DNA of 64,000 bases from Phycisphaerae bacterium. GTDB lineage: Bacteria > Planctomycetota > Phycisphaerae > Phycisphaerales > UBA1924. Location of the stretch: positions 744,001-808,000 of the forward strand of contig JAUIES010000001.1 of NCBI GenBank assembly GCA_030429705.1, in the 5' to 3' direction. This document shows positions 53,564 to 63,555 of the stretch, piece by piece. Position 1 is the stretch's first letter, and the number at the start of each line of letters is the position of its first letter. The notes beneath the pieces were generated by a model. It ran no database searches, had not been told where the DNA came from, and saw nothing but the letters and a program-made list of their open reading frames with translations. The translations under genes and the position numbers were made by a program.

Positions 53564-53800
53564 TTAAAGCAGCAAGTCGCCGCCATCGCCGAGTTGGTGG
53601 GCATCGTCAACAAACTGCAGCGTGATCTTGTCCTGCAGGATCTCTTCCATCACCAACTCAAGATCGGATCGCCCCTCTCGTTCGATCAGGGGGCGCTCGC
53701 CGTCGAGCAACTGGTGCAGCCTCTGCTGGATCAGAGCACACAACTTAAAACGCCCGCCAACCTTGTTCACCAACTCGTCACTTTTCAGGGCTTCGATCAT
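53564..53800 (-). CDS. rpoZ: RNA polymerase omega subunit
   Basis: The 78-residue protein has the RpoZ pattern: KVGGRFKLCALIQQRLHQLL near residues 13-32, then GERPLIE and ELVMEEIL. Omega supports assembly of the beta' subunit. The rpoZ-coaC order is a common bacterial arrangement and adds support. The ATG at 53800 is the only good start. Divergence from the family consensus is moderate, so I leave some doubt. Confidence 0.8.
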   Translation of the reverse strand: MIEALKSDELVNKVGGRFKLCALIQQRLHQLLDGERPLIEREGRSDLELVMEEILQDKITLQFVDDAHQLGDGGDLLL

Positions 53801-53977
53801 GTGCTATTGTCTCCGCATCGTTCGGTTCGATTGATCGTTCAGCTGCGCGTGCTGGCTGGGGGTTCCGGTATCGACCGAGCGCGAACACGATTCTATACAC
53901 GCGGTCCCCGATCGGCCAATTGCCGACCGGAAATGCCGTTGACATCGTTCTCGCCACGAATCCGCATAGCCGAAGGG

Positions 53978-54577
53978 ATGCCGTTGACTGAAATCGAATG
54001 GAAAGCCGGAGACCGCGTCATTCACCCCCAAAAACCAGAGTGGGGTGTCGGATCCATCACCGCCGCCCAAGGAGCGGTTCAGGACGGCAGGCGCTGCCAG
54101 AGACTCACCGTTCGATTCGAAAATGGCGGGCTCAAGACCGTTTCCACGGCGTTTGCCAAACTGTCCACAGCCGCAGCAGGAGCCAAAGCCGCCGAATCAA
54201 GCACCGGCACATGGCTCGACGAGATGGAAAACAACGATCCCCGCGAAACGCTCATCACCTTACCCGAATCGGCCACCGATCCGTTCTCCTCAAACAACGC
54301 CCGTCTCGCAGCCACCCTCGACCTGTATCGGTTTTCGGACGATGGAGCCTCGTTGCTCACATGGGCATCCGCCCAGACCGGACTCACCGACCCACTCTCA
54401 CGCCTCAATCGGCACGAACTCGAAGCCGCATTCCAGCGATTCCGCATGGTGCTCGATCGTCACCTCGGCCAACTCGTCAACCAATGTCGCCGAGAAGGCA
54501 TCAATATAGATGACGCCGCCCAACGGGCTACACCCGACGCGCGACGCGCGTTGCAGCGAATCAACCGGCCACGGTGA
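53978..54577 (+). CDS. hypothetical protein with DUF3553/CarD-like N-terminus
   Basis: This protein of about 199 residues begins with a small beta domain (WKAGDRVIHPQKPEWGVGSI), resembling the Tudor-like fold of DUF3553 and CarD-type domains. It is followed by a flexible linker and a helical C-terminal half (HELEAAFQRFRMVLDRHL). No enzymatic motif is visible. The start could be ATG 53978 or TTG 53984; AAGGG at 53973 is well spaced for the TTG. The frame is open much further upstream, but that part runs antisense through rpoZ and coaC and is not credible. Function unknown. Confidence 0.6.
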   Translation: MPLTEIEWKAGDRVIHPQKPEWGVGSITAAQGAVQDGRRCQRLTVRFENGGLKTVSTAFAKLSTAAAGAKAAESSTGTWLDEMENNDPRETLITLPESATDPFSSNNARLAATLDLYRFSDDGASLLTWASAQTGLTDPLSRLNRHELEAAFQRFRMVLDRHLGQLVNQCRREGINIDDAAQRATPDARRALQRINRPR

Positions 54578-54803
54578 CCGCACACCACATCCCGCGCAAC
54601 CCCAACCCCCGTTTGGCAAAGCCAATGAGCCATAGGTGCGATTGATCGTTCTCAAGTCTTTTATTATAGGACTCTAATGCAGCTGCACCGCGCTCTGCTT
54701 TCCGGCACGCCAGTTGAATACTCGTTTTCTGAACACTTCGTGGCTGCGGATGAGGAACACCACCCCATTTCGTCGCTTCAATAGACAGGACAGGAGATGA
54801 GTT

Positions 54804-55073
54804 ATGAATGACCAGGATTTTCAGGACAAGCTCGGCGAACTGCTCGACCAGATCGAACAACTCCCCGAGGACCAACGCCCAAAACTCGAAGCACTCGCTG
54901 AAGAAACCCGCACCAGGCACGAACGCATGCGGAAGACCCTCGGCGAACTTCAGGAAAGCCTCGATTACCTTCGCCTGAGCGTCAAGTACCTCGTCTTCGA
55001 TCTCGAAGCCACACGCCGCGAAAACAAATACCTCCGCACCCTCATCAACGAAGATGGGGCCGACAGCGAGTGA
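54804..55073 (+). CDS. small coiled-coil protein, hypothetical
   Basis: This 89-residue acidic, almost wholly helical protein shows heptad-like leucines (KLGELLDQIEQL, TLGELQESLDYLRLSVKYL). CAGGAG precedes the ATG, a strong ribosome binding site, which together with codon use makes it a convincing gene. I do not recognise a family. It lies upstream of a tRNA-Ser gene on the same strand. An AT-rich patch around 54650-54675 (TTTATTATAGG) may be its promoter. Confidence 0.65.
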   Translation: MNDQDFQDKLGELLDQIEQLPEDQRPKLEALAEETRTRHERMRKTLGELQESLDYLRLSVKYLVFDLEATRRENKYLRTLINEDGADSE

Positions 55074-55248
55074 GAGACACTCCTTCCTGATTGGTGCCTC
55101 GGCGGCACTGGAAGTGGACTCGCTCTCGCAGGGGGGCGGGTCCACTGGTTTTTTGTGCCCCGTTCGCCGCGTTTCACCCCAAACCAATACAGACAGCCTT
55201 CATTGTCCATTGTTTGCCGGGCTCGATCGACCTATCGTTCTAGCCACT

Positions 55249-55337
55249 GGAACTGTGCCCGAGAGGCTGAAGGGGCCGGATTGCTAATCCGGTGTACGGG
55301 GCAACCCGTACCGAGGGTTCGAATCCCTCCGGTTCCG
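55249..55337 (+). tRNA. tRNA-Ser (anticodon GCT)
   Basis: Acceptor arms GGAACTG and CGGTTCC pair with one G-T wobble, and the discriminator is G. CCGGA/TCCGG closes the loop TTGCTAA with anticodon GCT (55283-55285). A long variable arm (GTACGGGGCAACCCGTAC) and the T arm GAGGGTTCGAATCCCTC complete a class II tRNA. Confidence 0.95.
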
Positions 55338-55534
55338 TTTCTGCACGCCGAGCCCTGTCGCCGCGACGACAGTCCTCGGCGTGTCTCCGTTTGTGCCACA
55401 ACCACTCGGCGTGTGCGCTTACCCGCATTCAACCTGATTGCACCGATACGCGAGATCGGCCCTGCTTTCTGGGGCGAGTCCGGGATCGACCCGTGGCGAG
55501 CACGATCACAAGCCCTTGTACCACAACTCGTCCG

Positions 55535-55566
55535 CCAAAAAAAGCACCACCGCGTGAACGGTGGTA
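55535..55566 (-). terminator. terminator of the first PEP-CTERM-like gene
   Basis: On the minus strand ACCACCG pairs with CGGTGGT around TTCACG and is followed by a run of T residues. It lies about 50 bases past the stop at 55617. The loop is identical to that of the terminator at 56601. Confidence 0.72.
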
Positions 55567-55616
55567 CTTCGAGATTAGAAGAAGAACCGGGCTGTGCGCC
55601 CGTGTGTCATCATCGA

Positions 55617-56267
55617 TTAGCGACGACGACGGGTGGCGACCAGGCCGCCAAGACCGAGTAGTGCCATCGCGCCGGGTGCAGGAATGGTCATGGCATAATT
55701 GTGGTTGAGAGCTGTGCCTGCATTGTCGAAGTCTGCAGTCCCATTTGAGCCGACGGCGGCTGGGCCAGCGGCCAAGAACCACTGCCCGTTTGCTCCGGTA
55801 TCGGCTGTCATTTGCACAAATCCAGCATCTGCCGCTGAGAATGCACCACCCAGAGTGATTGTCCAAATGAAGTTACCAGTTTGCGGCAAAGTAACAGAGA
55901 AACCGCTGACATGGTTGGCTCCGGCATCAAAGAAATCGACGAACACAGTGGTGCTCGTGCTGAGATCATCGACTCCGCCCACGAAAATGTATTCCTGCAG
56001 CGCCTGATTGCCTGAAGCGGTCGACACATAGTCCGAAACACCCATGACACCGGTTGCAGGAGCAAACGCCAAGTAGCCGTTGCCATCATTACTGACATCG
56101 TCATACATTGCAGGATTGCCGCGGTTGCCGAAATTTGAACCGATGTCCATAGCAGTTGCGCTGAAATTCTGGTAGCCGCTGCGATCGATATCGCCAAAAT
56201 CAAAGTCAGCCATACCAGCGCTGGCGATGAGTGCGACGGCCAAAGTACCTGTTGCGATGCGTGTCAT
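55617..56267 (-). CDS. exported PEP-CTERM-like protein, paralogue 1
   Basis: This 216-residue protein has a signal peptide (GTLAVALIASAGMAD), a beta-rich body (FVDFFDAGANHVSGF, GNFIWTITLGGAFSAAD) and a C-terminal sorting tail of the PEP-CTERM kind: PAPGAMALLGLGG, a hydrophobic helix, then RRRR at the very end. Such tails direct processing by an exosortase and surface attachment or release. GGAGAG precedes the ATG at 56267. It is a clear paralogue of the gene at 56681, with long identical stretches in the body. The function of the body is unknown. Confidence 0.82.
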   Translation of the reverse strand: MTRIATGTLAVALIASAGMADFDFGDIDRSGYQNFSATAMDIGSNFGNRGNPAMYDDVSNDGNGYLAFAPATGVMGVSDYVSTASGNQALQEYIFVGGVDDLSTSTTVFVDFFDAGANHVSGFSVTLPQTGNFIWTITLGGAFSAADAGFVQMTADTGANGQWFLAAGPAAVGSNGTADFDNAGTALNHNYAMTIPAPGAMALLGLGGLVATRRRR

Positions 56268-56596
56268 GTTGTCTCTCCTATTGAGGTCTTGACGCGAAGT
56301 GCGTCGTGCGGAAACTGTCTCATTCTCTTTCAGCCTTCTGGACCACCCACGAAGACTCGTGTCTTGTCTCATCAATGCGATGAGCGTGTAGTAAAGCAGA
56401 CTCTGCTTCAAAGCACAAGAGGTATTTGTTGAATTTCGAGAACAAATGTGATTTTTTGCTGGTAATTCCCAAAACAGCGTTCTGAGAATGGCTCTCTATC
56501 GGACGCTTGGCATCGTCGTTGTCTGTATTGTTGTTTTTTGTTATGGTCAATAGACCTGCCAAACGCTCTTGACGCAGTCATTTCTGTTGCAATCAC
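56268..56596. other. intergenic region between the two PEP-CTERM-like genes
   Basis: About 330 bases with no credible gene. It must contain the minus-strand promoter of the gene ending at 55617. It is AT-rich around 56400-56560; I could not fix a promoter or operator. It ends at the terminator of the upstream paralogue. Confidence 0.5.
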
Positions 56597-56630
56597 GAAA
56601 AAGGCACCATCGCGTGAACGATGGTGCCTT
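56597..56630 (-). terminator. terminator of the second PEP-CTERM-like gene
   Basis: AAGGCACCATCG (56601-56612) and CGATGGTGCCTT (56619-56630) form a perfect 12-base-pair stem. On the minus strand it is followed by TTTCGTG after TT in the stem. The loop CGTGAA (TTCACG on the minus strand) matches the terminator at 55545. Confidence 0.8.
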
Positions 56631-56680
56631 GAGATGTGCGAGGTCATTCCGTAGCACGGAATGAGGAGCATTGCAGACTT

Positions 56681-57325
56681 TTACCGACGACGACGGCCGG
56701 CGACCAGGCCGCCGAGACCCAACAGTGCCATCGCGCCAGGTGCCGGCACGGTCATCGCGTAGTTGTGGTCGAGTGCTTGGCCGTTGTTATCAACATCGGC
56801 AGCGCCGGTCGAACCGACCGCAGCAGCACCGTCACTGAGGAACCACTGCCCGGCTGTTCCGGCATCAGTCACGATCTGGACCAGACCCGTATCGGCAGCC
56901 GTGAAAGCACCGCCGAGGGTGATCGTCCAGATGAAGTTACCCGCTGACGGCAGCGTCACGCCAAACCCGCTGACATGGTTCGCACCAGCGTCAAAGAAGT
57001 CGACGAAGATCACCGTGCTGGCGGTCGTCACGCCACCGACGAACCTGAACTGCTCGAGCGCCTGGTTGCCGGTTGCAGCCGAGACATAGTCGGACACACC
57101 GAGCACGCCTTCAGCAGCCGGGAACGCGAGGTAGCCGCCAGGACCGGCTGCGATGTTGTCATACATTGCGGGGAACCCGCGGGCAGCAACAGCATCGCCG
57201 ATCTCTTGCGCGGTCGCGGTGTACATCTGATAGCCGGTGCGGTCGACATCGCTCGGAACGATATCAGCCATGCCAGCGCTGGCGACGAGTGCGACAGCCA
57301 ATGAACCAAGTGCGATCGTTTTCAT
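56681..57325 (-). CDS. exported PEP-CTERM-like protein, paralogue 2
   Basis: The 214 residues have the same layout as the neighbour at 55617: signal peptide (GSLAVALVASAGMAD), DVDRTGYQMYTATAQEIGD near the mature N-terminus, the shared NHVSGFGVTLPSAGNFIWTI core (quoted as one short part), and the tail PAPGAMALLGLGGLVAGRRRR in the same position. GGAGAG lies upstream of the ATG. Both genes point the same way, each with its own terminator, so they look like a tandem duplication of a complete transcription unit. No exosortase gene is in the window. Confidence 0.82.
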   Translation of the reverse strand: MKTIALGSLAVALVASAGMADIVPSDVDRTGYQMYTATAQEIGDAVAARGFPAMYDNIAAGPGGYLAFPAAEGVLGVSDYVSAATGNQALEQFRFVGGVTTASTVIFVDFFDAGANHVSGFGVTLPSAGNFIWTITLGGAFTAADTGLVQIVTDAGTAGQWFLSDGAAAVGSTGAADVDNNGQALDHNYAMTVPAPGAMALLGLGGLVAGRRRR

Positions 57326-57590
57326 ATCTTCTCTCCTGTGTCAATCTGGTGCGTGCTTGTGCAGCGCAATCCGTTCGTGTGCTCGACCACCGATAAACAA
57401 CTCACCGGAAGGTCCTGTTGGCTTCGAGAGCCTTCAACTCGCAATAGACACGCAGACCCGCCCACTCGCCACCCAACGAACGAAGCCACCCACGCAACAC
57501 ATGCTCGCAGGCAGCACCAGCCGCGCAGGCATCACCACCCGCATCAGTTCAGTCTGATAACAGCACAGCATCAGATTGATCGATTCGGTA

Positions 57591-58445
57591 TCAGTCGCCC
57601 GGCAGCACTTGCCTCAGCATGTAGTCAAACAGCCGCTGCTGCCGCTCCGGATCGAGACCTCGGTACATCTCGTGATAGACCGCTCGGCGCTGGGCCTGCG
57701 TTGCTTCGAGTCGTGTCGATTTGATATGTGTCAACACGATCGAACGGATCACTTCGCGTTGTTCTTCAGTCGGTTCGATCGCCGCATAAATGGCATCCAA
57801 GGCATCACGATACCGACGCAGCGTCAACTCATATCCCTGTTGAACCTCTTCCTGAAACAACTGAAACGCCAAGCGGCGTTCGACGCGCTCCCAACGCTCC
57901 GCCCGCTGCCCGTCGTTCATTTGCGGGTTCATATCAACAGCCTGCGAATCGATCCAGGCATCCCAGTATTCATCAACCAAACGAGTGACCTCAGCCCGCT
58001 CTTCAGGCATGAGATGGGGTTCGAGCTTTTTGAGGAGTGGCGAACGCTCCTGCTTCGGGTCGTGCACCTTCCATAACGATGCCAACAGCTCCCGAGCCCG
58101 TTCGCGATCGCCCGCGATCGTCGCATCGGAAATCACACGCACATCATCGATCCGATCGACCAGCATCAACGCGACACTCCAGTCATGCTCGCGGAACACC
58201 TCGTCAATCGCGGCCATGCGTTCCGGCGCAAGGCTCAGAAGCCGCACTGCTGCAACTTCGGGTCGTCCTTGCACACGCTGAAACCCGCTCCGCATGCCTT
58301 CATGGACAAGCGTGCGCTGCTCATGCTCAGGAACCGCTGGCCCGCGCAGGAGTGATTGATCCTGCTCATCTTGACCAGGCGTGAAAGCAGCCATCAATCC
58401 AATCAGGCCGATGCACAATGCAAGTCGAGTCTGGGTGTGTGCCAT
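57591..58445 (-). CDS. secreted helical protein of unknown function
   Basis: This 284-residue protein starts with a signal peptide (LALCIGLIGLMAAFTPGQ). The mature part is almost entirely helical and rich in charged residues, with repeated E/R-rich amphipathic stretches (ERVERRLAFQLFQEEVQ, EPTEEQREVIRSIVL). I recognise no family, although such proteins resemble periplasmic heat- and metal-stress helical proteins in general character. The ATG at 58445 is chosen because the upstream 19 codons lack coding character. It lies downstream of gcvP in opposite sense to nothing obvious; no operon partner. Confidence 0.6.
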   Translation of the reverse strand: MAHTQTRLALCIGLIGLMAAFTPGQDEQDQSLLRGPAVPEHEQRTLVHEGMRSGFQRVQGRPEVAAVRLLSLAPERMAAIDEVFREHDWSVALMLVDRIDDVRVISDATIAGDRERARELLASLWKVHDPKQERSPLLKKLEPHLMPEERAEVTRLVDEYWDAWIDSQAVDMNPQMNDGQRAERWERVERRLAFQLFQEEVQQGYELTLRRYRDALDAIYAAIEPTEEQREVIRSIVLTHIKSTRLEATQAQRRAVYHEMYRGLDPERQQRLFDYMLRQVLPGD

Positions 58446-58529
58446 GACACCAGCATACCACAAGCGACGCAGATTCCGTGCGTTAATCTCGCTCTGGAAC
58501 ATATGCGCGATCCACTTTGAATGCAGCGA

Positions 58530-61424
58530 TTAATCCAGATCAGTCATCACCGGGCAACTGCACACGAGATTGCGATCGCCAAACGGATTGTCAACCCGTC
58601 CGACCGAACTCCAGAACTTGGCATCACGCAAGTAGGCTGCCGGGTAGGCGGCCGCGGTTCGTGAATATGAATGGCTCCAGTCATCAGCCGAAACCGCAGC
58701 CACCGTGTGCGGCGCATTCTTGAGCGGGTTGTCCTCACGATCAGATACGCCGTCCGCGATTGCAGCTATCTCCTGACGAATGGCAATCAGCGCATCACAG
58801 AATCGATCAAGTTCCCCCTTCGATTCTGACTCGGTCGGCTCGATCATCAGCGTGCCTGGGACCGGCCAGGCCATGGTCGGCGCATGGAACCCGAAGTCGA
58901 TCAATCGTTTGGCAATGTCATCAATCCGAATACCGGCGTTCTTTTCAAACGCCCGACAATCGAGAATGAACTCATGAGCAACGCGCCCGCGTGAACCACG
59001 GAACAGAATTGAATAGTGATCTTTCAATCGATCGGCCATGTAGTTGGCATTCAAAATCGCAACCTCGCTGGCGCGACGCAATCCGTCCGGGCCCATCATC
59101 GCGATGTAAGCCCAGGAGATCGGCAGGATCGCCGCACTCCCATACGGTGCCGCCGAAATCGCACTGATGCTCTGCTCAGTCGCGTTGCTCGGCGCGAGGA
59201 CCGAGTGCCCGGGCAAGAATGGCGTCAGGTGAGCCTTGACGCCGATCGGTCCCATACCAGGCCCGCCCCCCCCATGCGGAATACAGAAAGTTTTATGCAA
59301 ATTCAGATGACTGACATCGGCCCCATAGTCACCCGGACGGCACAACCCGACCTGGGCATTCATATTGGCGCCATCGAGATACACCTGCCCGCCAAACTCG
59401 TGCACAATGTCGCACATCTCGCGGATGGTCTCGTCGAACACCCCCGTCGTCGACGGATAGGTCACCATCACCGCAGCAAGGTCCGCCGCGTGTTTCGATG
59501 CTTTTTCTCGCAGATCGTCCAGGTCGATCAGCCCGTCAACACACCGCACCGAAACCACCGTCATCCCTGCGGTGATCGCGGACGCCGGGTTGGTCCCGTG
59601 CGCCGACTCGGGGATGATGCAAACCACGCGTTGATCGTCGCCGCGCGACTGGTGATATGCCCGAATCGCAAGGAGCCCCGCGAACTCGCCCTGGCTGCCC
59701 GCATTCGGCTGCAAACTGACCGCGTCATAGCCGGTGATCTCAGCAAGCCACCGTTCGAGGTCGGCAAACAACTCGTCGTACCCGCCCCATTGCTCGCGAG
59801 GCGCAAAGGGGTGCAACTTCGCAAACGCCGGCCAGGTCACCGGAATCATCTCGCTCGTCGCATTCAACTTCATCGTGCAGGATCCGAGCGGGATCATGGA
59901 GTTCGCAAGGCTGAGATCGCGACTCTGCAGTTTGGTCATGTACCGCAGCATCTCCGTTTCAGAATGATGCTGATTGAACACCGGATGTGTGAGATACGCA
60001 CTCGACCTCGCAATATCGGAAGGTACTTCCAGGTCTGCCCGAGCAGCAAGTTCGTCGAGATCTTCATCGCCCCCGCCAAATGCCTCGAGCAGATCGCACA
60101 CGAGTTGTCCATCCGCTGTCTCGCCGAGACTCACGCCGAGCGTCCCGTCACCAAAGTCCCGCAGGTTGATCTCGCGTTCGCATGCTGCTGCCAGAACTGC
60201 CGACGCATCCGTCGCAACCTGCACACGAATGGTGTCAAACGAAGCACCGGTCACGACGGTGTGACCAAGATCAGTGAGCCCGACGCGAAGTGTCTGTGTC
60301 AGCGCATGAATCCGACCTGCGATACGACGCAATCCACCGGGCCCGTGATAGACCGCGTACATGCTCGCCATGATCGCAAGCAGGACCTGTGCGGTACAGA
60401 TGTTGCTGGTCGCCCGATCGCGTTTGATGTGCTGCTCGCGCGTCTGGATCGCCAGGCGAAGTGCCGGATTGCCCGCGCTGTCGCGTGAAAGCCCGACCAG
60501 CCGCCCCGGCATCTTGCGCACAAACGCCGACTTCGTCGCCATGAACGCTGCGTGCGGGCCGCCCATGCCCATCGGCACGCCAAACCGCTGTGCAGAACCA
60601 ACGCAGATATCCGCGCCCCACTCGCCCGGTGGCACAAGCATCGTCAAAGCGAGCAGATCGGTCACAACAACAGCCAACGCTCCGGCATCATGGGTCTTGG
60701 CGACCACATCTGCGTAAGGCTCGACCGCTCCATCGGTTGATGGATACGACAAAAGCACGCCTGCTGTGTCTGCGTCAGGAGCCATGTCGTGGGGGTCAAC
60801 AACCACGACCTCGACATCGATCGGTGCAGCCCGTGTGCGCACAACCTCGATCGTCTGCGGATGGCAATTGTCAGCAACCAGGAATCGTCGGCGTTTGCCA
60901 CGACCCGCCTGCACGCACATGCCCATCGCCTCGCCAGCGGCTGTCCCTTCGTCGAGCAGACTTGCGTTGGCAACATCCAAACCGGTCAGGTCGCTGACCA
61001 TCGTCTGAAAGTTCAGCAGTGCTTCGAGGCGGCCCTGAGCGATCTCCGGTTGATAGGGTGTGTACTGCGTGTACCAGCCAGGGTTCTCGAGCACATTCCG
61101 GAGGATGACCGCGGGCGTGATCGTCCCGTTGTAGCCCATGCCGATGCAAGACCGGAACACCTTGTTCTGTTCGGCTTTGCGCCCGAGGCTGGCGAGCATC
61201 GCATGTTCGCCGAGGGCCTTTGGGAGCATCAAATCTCGATCAAGTCGTATAGACGCCGGCACCACATCGGCGATGAATGACTCCATGTCGCTATAGCCGA
61301 GCGTGGCGAGCATCTGCTGCACTTCTGCATCGTCCGGTCCGATGTGTCGCGGTGCAAACTGATCGACCGGCTCGAGTATCTCAGATGGACGCACAGGTTC
61401 AACGGTCACATTGGCGTTAGACAT
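58530..61424 (-). CDS. gcvP: glycine dehydrogenase (decarboxylating), glycine cleavage P protein
   Basis: GcvP is the PLP-dependent decarboxylase of the glycine cleavage system, passing the aminomethyl group to the lipoyl H protein. At 964 residues it is the single-chain form containing both halves. The start [17 protein letters not shown], the [20 protein letters not shown] region and, in the C-terminal half, [19 protein letters not shown] (PLP lysine in NLHKTF) are diagnostic. The ATG at 61424 is chosen because the conserved PRHIG follows soon after. No gcvT or gcvH gene is adjacent, so the other subunits lie elsewhere. Confidence 0.96.
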   Translation of the reverse strand: MSNANVTVEPVRPSEILEPVDQFAPRHIGPDDAEVQQMLATLGYSDMESFIADVVPASIRLDRDLMLPKALGEHAMLASLGRKAEQNKVFRSCIGMGYNGTITPAVILRNVLENPGWYTQYTPYQPEIAQGRLEALLNFQTMVSDLTGLDVANASLLDEGTAAGEAMGMCVQAGRGKRRRFLVADNCHPQTIEVVRTRAAPIDVEVVVVDPHDMAPDADTAGVLLSYPSTDGAVEPYADVVAKTHDAGALAVVVTDLLALTMLVPPGEWGADICVGSAQRFGVPMGMGGPHAAFMATKSAFVRKMPGRLVGLSRDSAGNPALRLAIQTREQHIKRDRATSNICTAQVLLAIMASMYAVYHGPGGLRRIAGRIHALTQTLRVGLTDLGHTVVTGASFDTIRVQVATDASAVLAAACEREINLRDFGDGTLGVSLGETADGQLVCDLLEAFGGGDEDLDELAARADLEVPSDIARSSAYLTHPVFNQHHSETEMLRYMTKLQSRDLSLANSMIPLGSCTMKLNATSEMIPVTWPAFAKLHPFAPREQWGGYDELFADLERWLAEITGYDAVSLQPNAGSQGEFAGLLAIRAYHQSRGDDQRVVCIIPESAHGTNPASAITAGMTVVSVRCVDGLIDLDDLREKASKHAADLAAVMVTYPSTTGVFDETIREMCDIVHEFGGQVYLDGANMNAQVGLCRPGDYGADVSHLNLHKTFCIPHGGGGPGMGPIGVKAHLTPFLPGHSVLAPSNATEQSISAISAAPYGSAAILPISWAYIAMMGPDGLRRASEVAILNANYMADRLKDHYSILFRGSRGRVAHEFILDCRAFEKNAGIRIDDIAKRLIDFGFHAPTMAWPVPGTLMIEPTESESKGELDRFCDALIAIRQEIAAIADGVSDREDNPLKNAPHTVAAVSADDWSHSYSRTAAAYPAAYLRDAKFWSSVGRVDNPFGDRNLVCSCPVMTDLD

Positions 61425-61542
61425 GGCTTGGACGCTCGCAAAAAGAACACTTCTCGCCCTCACCACGACCTCGCGGTGCCGGGTCTCAAGTGTAGGTACG
61501 AACCAGCCCATTGCTCATCGGACTTTGCGATACACTCTGGGT

Positions 61543-63555
61543 ATGACCGTGTATCGTCCGCTCTTGCTCTCTCTGCTGCTCGCAGCGTGCCAAGTGCCAG
61601 TTGCCACATCGGCACAGGCCCAAAACACAACCGAAGAATCTGCGTCGCAGCCGACCATTGATCCTCGTCGATCGCGTGCTGTCCGCCGCATCGTCGAACG
61701 GGCAGCCGCAGCCCTCGAAGAACAGGACCGGGACGATCGCATCGAGCAGATCCGCCAACTCGTCGCCTGGCTCGCGCACCCCGATCGCGAGGGTCGAGCG
61801 CCCGGGTCAGACGGAATTCGACAGGCCGCCGATCGCATCGAGGATGCATTCCTGGGCATCGGGCTCGATCCACCCTTTGCAACCGAGGTCGCAACACCGG
61901 ATGGATCGATCGTCGTCACACCTCGTTCGTCCTATCGCCAGCCGTTCACTTTTGGTGAGCAGGTCGAAGCCCTCCAATCGCGATTGTCTGTTGCCTATCC
62001 GGATGGTTCAATCCACACCGCTGCAGACGACCTCGAGGTTTCTGTCTATAGCAGCACCGGCAACTTTGCCGGCCCGCTCGTTTTCACTGGCTACTCGATC
62101 GTCACCGGCGGGGGGGACTATCTCGGCTTTACCGGGCTCGAAGACTTCCGAGGAAAAGCGGTCATCATGTTCAGCCACGAGCCCATGGACGAACTCGGGC
62201 GCAGCCTGTGGTCAGACAATGGCTGGAGTTTCGCCGCTCCCCTGCACAGAAAAATCAATGCCGTTGTGCGGCGCGGGGCTGCAGCGGTTCTCATCGTCGA
62301 GCCGCCGGACCTTGACGAAACGCTCACCGGTTCGCCCGATCCACAAGGACTCACGCGTGCAGAGATGCCGCAGTTTGAGGTGCCGATTGTTCATGTGTCT
62401 GATGCACTCGCTGCATCGATCCTCAAAGCCGGCGATCCTGAACACCGTTCACTCTACACGCTCTTCAAGAAATCAAACAAGGAAGGAACGGTCATCGATC
62501 TCGAAGGTGTCACGATTGCCCTTCAATCCGCAGTTCACATTCGCCCCGCGATGACCGACAATGTCGGAGGCCTGCTCCCCGGACGCGGCCAACTCGCCGA
62601 TGAGTACATCGTGATCGGCGCACACTATGACCACCTGGGTGAGATCAACCCTGACGCGACAAACACCGTCGAGCCGGAGATCTATCCTGGTGCAGATGAC
62701 AACGCATCTGGAACAGCGGCCATGCTCACCATGGCATCTGACCTCGCCGAGCATTACAACCAAATGCCCGCCAATCAGGACGCACGATCGATCCTGTTTC
62801 TTGCATTCAGTGCTGAAGAACTCGGACTCGTCGGAGCCCGTCACTATGTCGAGCATCCGATTATCCCGATCGATGACCATGTGTTCATGGCCAACTTCGA
62901 CATGGTCGGACGGTACAGCACCGACGGACTCCAAATCGGAGGATTGCGTTCGTCAGTCGATTTGCCAACGATTGTCGAACCGCAGCTGCTCACTTCGGGT
63001 GTCCGGACTGCACCCTTCGACCCATCGGCTGCGGATCGATCAGACCATGCAGTCTTCGCCGACAAGGGCGTGCCTTTTCTCGTGTTTTTTACCGGGTTTC
63101 ATCCCGAATACCACTCGCCGTACGACACACCTGACCTCGTGGATGCCGCAGGCATCGAGCGAATCGCTGCCTTTGGCACTGAACTGGTCATCGATCTGGC
63201 AACGCGCCCGCAGCGTCTGGCGTTTGATCGAGCCGCGGTGGGCGGCAACCCGACCGACACGCCCGAAGAGAACGAGGCCGATCAACGGGTGCGCGTTGGG
63301 CTCATTCCGGCTGCCCGTTCATCCGGGCAAGGCATGCTGATTGCCCGCGTCAGTGAGGGCTCTTCCGCTGCACTCGGCGGGCTTCGAAAAGGCGATCGAA
63401 TTACAGCCTGGAATGGCACACCTATTTCGGAGGTCGCAGACTGGACTGCCCTGCTCGATGCGCACAAACCCGGCGACAAAGTCACAGTCGAGTACACACG
63501 AGCCGGTGAAACACAAACGACTGAACTCATCCTTCAATCGCAAGGCGACGAGTGA
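61543..63555 (+). CDS. exported M28 aminopeptidase with PA and PDZ domains
   Basis: The 670-residue protein has an N-terminal signal (LLLSLLLAACQVP, with a possible lipobox LAAC). A PA-type insert spans about residues 130-300 (VFTGYSIVTGGGDY, GKAVIMFSH). The M28 zinc peptidase core has VIGAHYDHLGE, PGADDNASGTAAML, AFSAEELGLVGARHY and FDMVGR; the last ligand is in HSPYDTPD. A C-terminal PDZ domain (AARSSGQGMLIARVSEGS, LGGLRKGDRITAWNG) closes it. It probably degrades peptides outside the cytoplasm. Its TGA overlaps a GTG that starts the next gene. Confidence 0.92.
   Translation: MTVYRPLLLSLLLAACQVPVATSAQAQNTTEESASQPTIDPRRSRAVRRIVERAAAALEEQDRDDRIEQIRQLVAWLAHPDREGRAPGSDGIRQAADRIEDAFLGIGLDPPFATEVATPDGSIVVTPRSSYRQPFTFGEQVEALQSRLSVAYPDGSIHTAADDLEVSVYSSTGNFAGPLVFTGYSIVTGGGDYLGFTGLEDFRGKAVIMFSHEPMDELGRSLWSDNGWSFAAPLHRKINAVVRRGAAAVLIVEPPDLDETLTGSPDPQGLTRAEMPQFEVPIVHVSDALAASILKAGDPEHRSLYTLFKKSNKEGTVIDLEGVTIALQSAVHIRPAMTDNVGGLLPGRGQLADEYIVIGAHYDHLGEINPDATNTVEPEIYPGADDNASGTAAMLTMASDLAEHYNQMPANQDARSILFLAFSAEELGLVGARHYVEHPIIPIDDHVFMANFDMVGRYSTDGLQIGGLRSSVDLPTIVEPQLLTSGVRTAPFDPSAADRSDHAVFADKGVPFLVFFTGFHPEYHSPYDTPDLVDAAGIERIAAFGTELVIDLATRPQRLAFDRAAVGGNPTDTPEENEADQRVRVGLIPAARSSGQGMLIARVSEGSSAALGGLRKGDRITAWNGTPISEVADWTALLDAHKPGDKVTVEYTRAGETQTTELILQSQGDE

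Noticed and set aside
53258-53977. Long plus-strand frame upstream of the DUF3553-like gene
   Set aside because: It runs antisense through coaC and rpoZ, both of which have clear family motifs; it is a shadow frame.
58530-61424. Long plus-strand frame 59016-60488 inside gcvP
   Set aside because: Antisense shadow of a strongly conserved gene without any recognisable motif.
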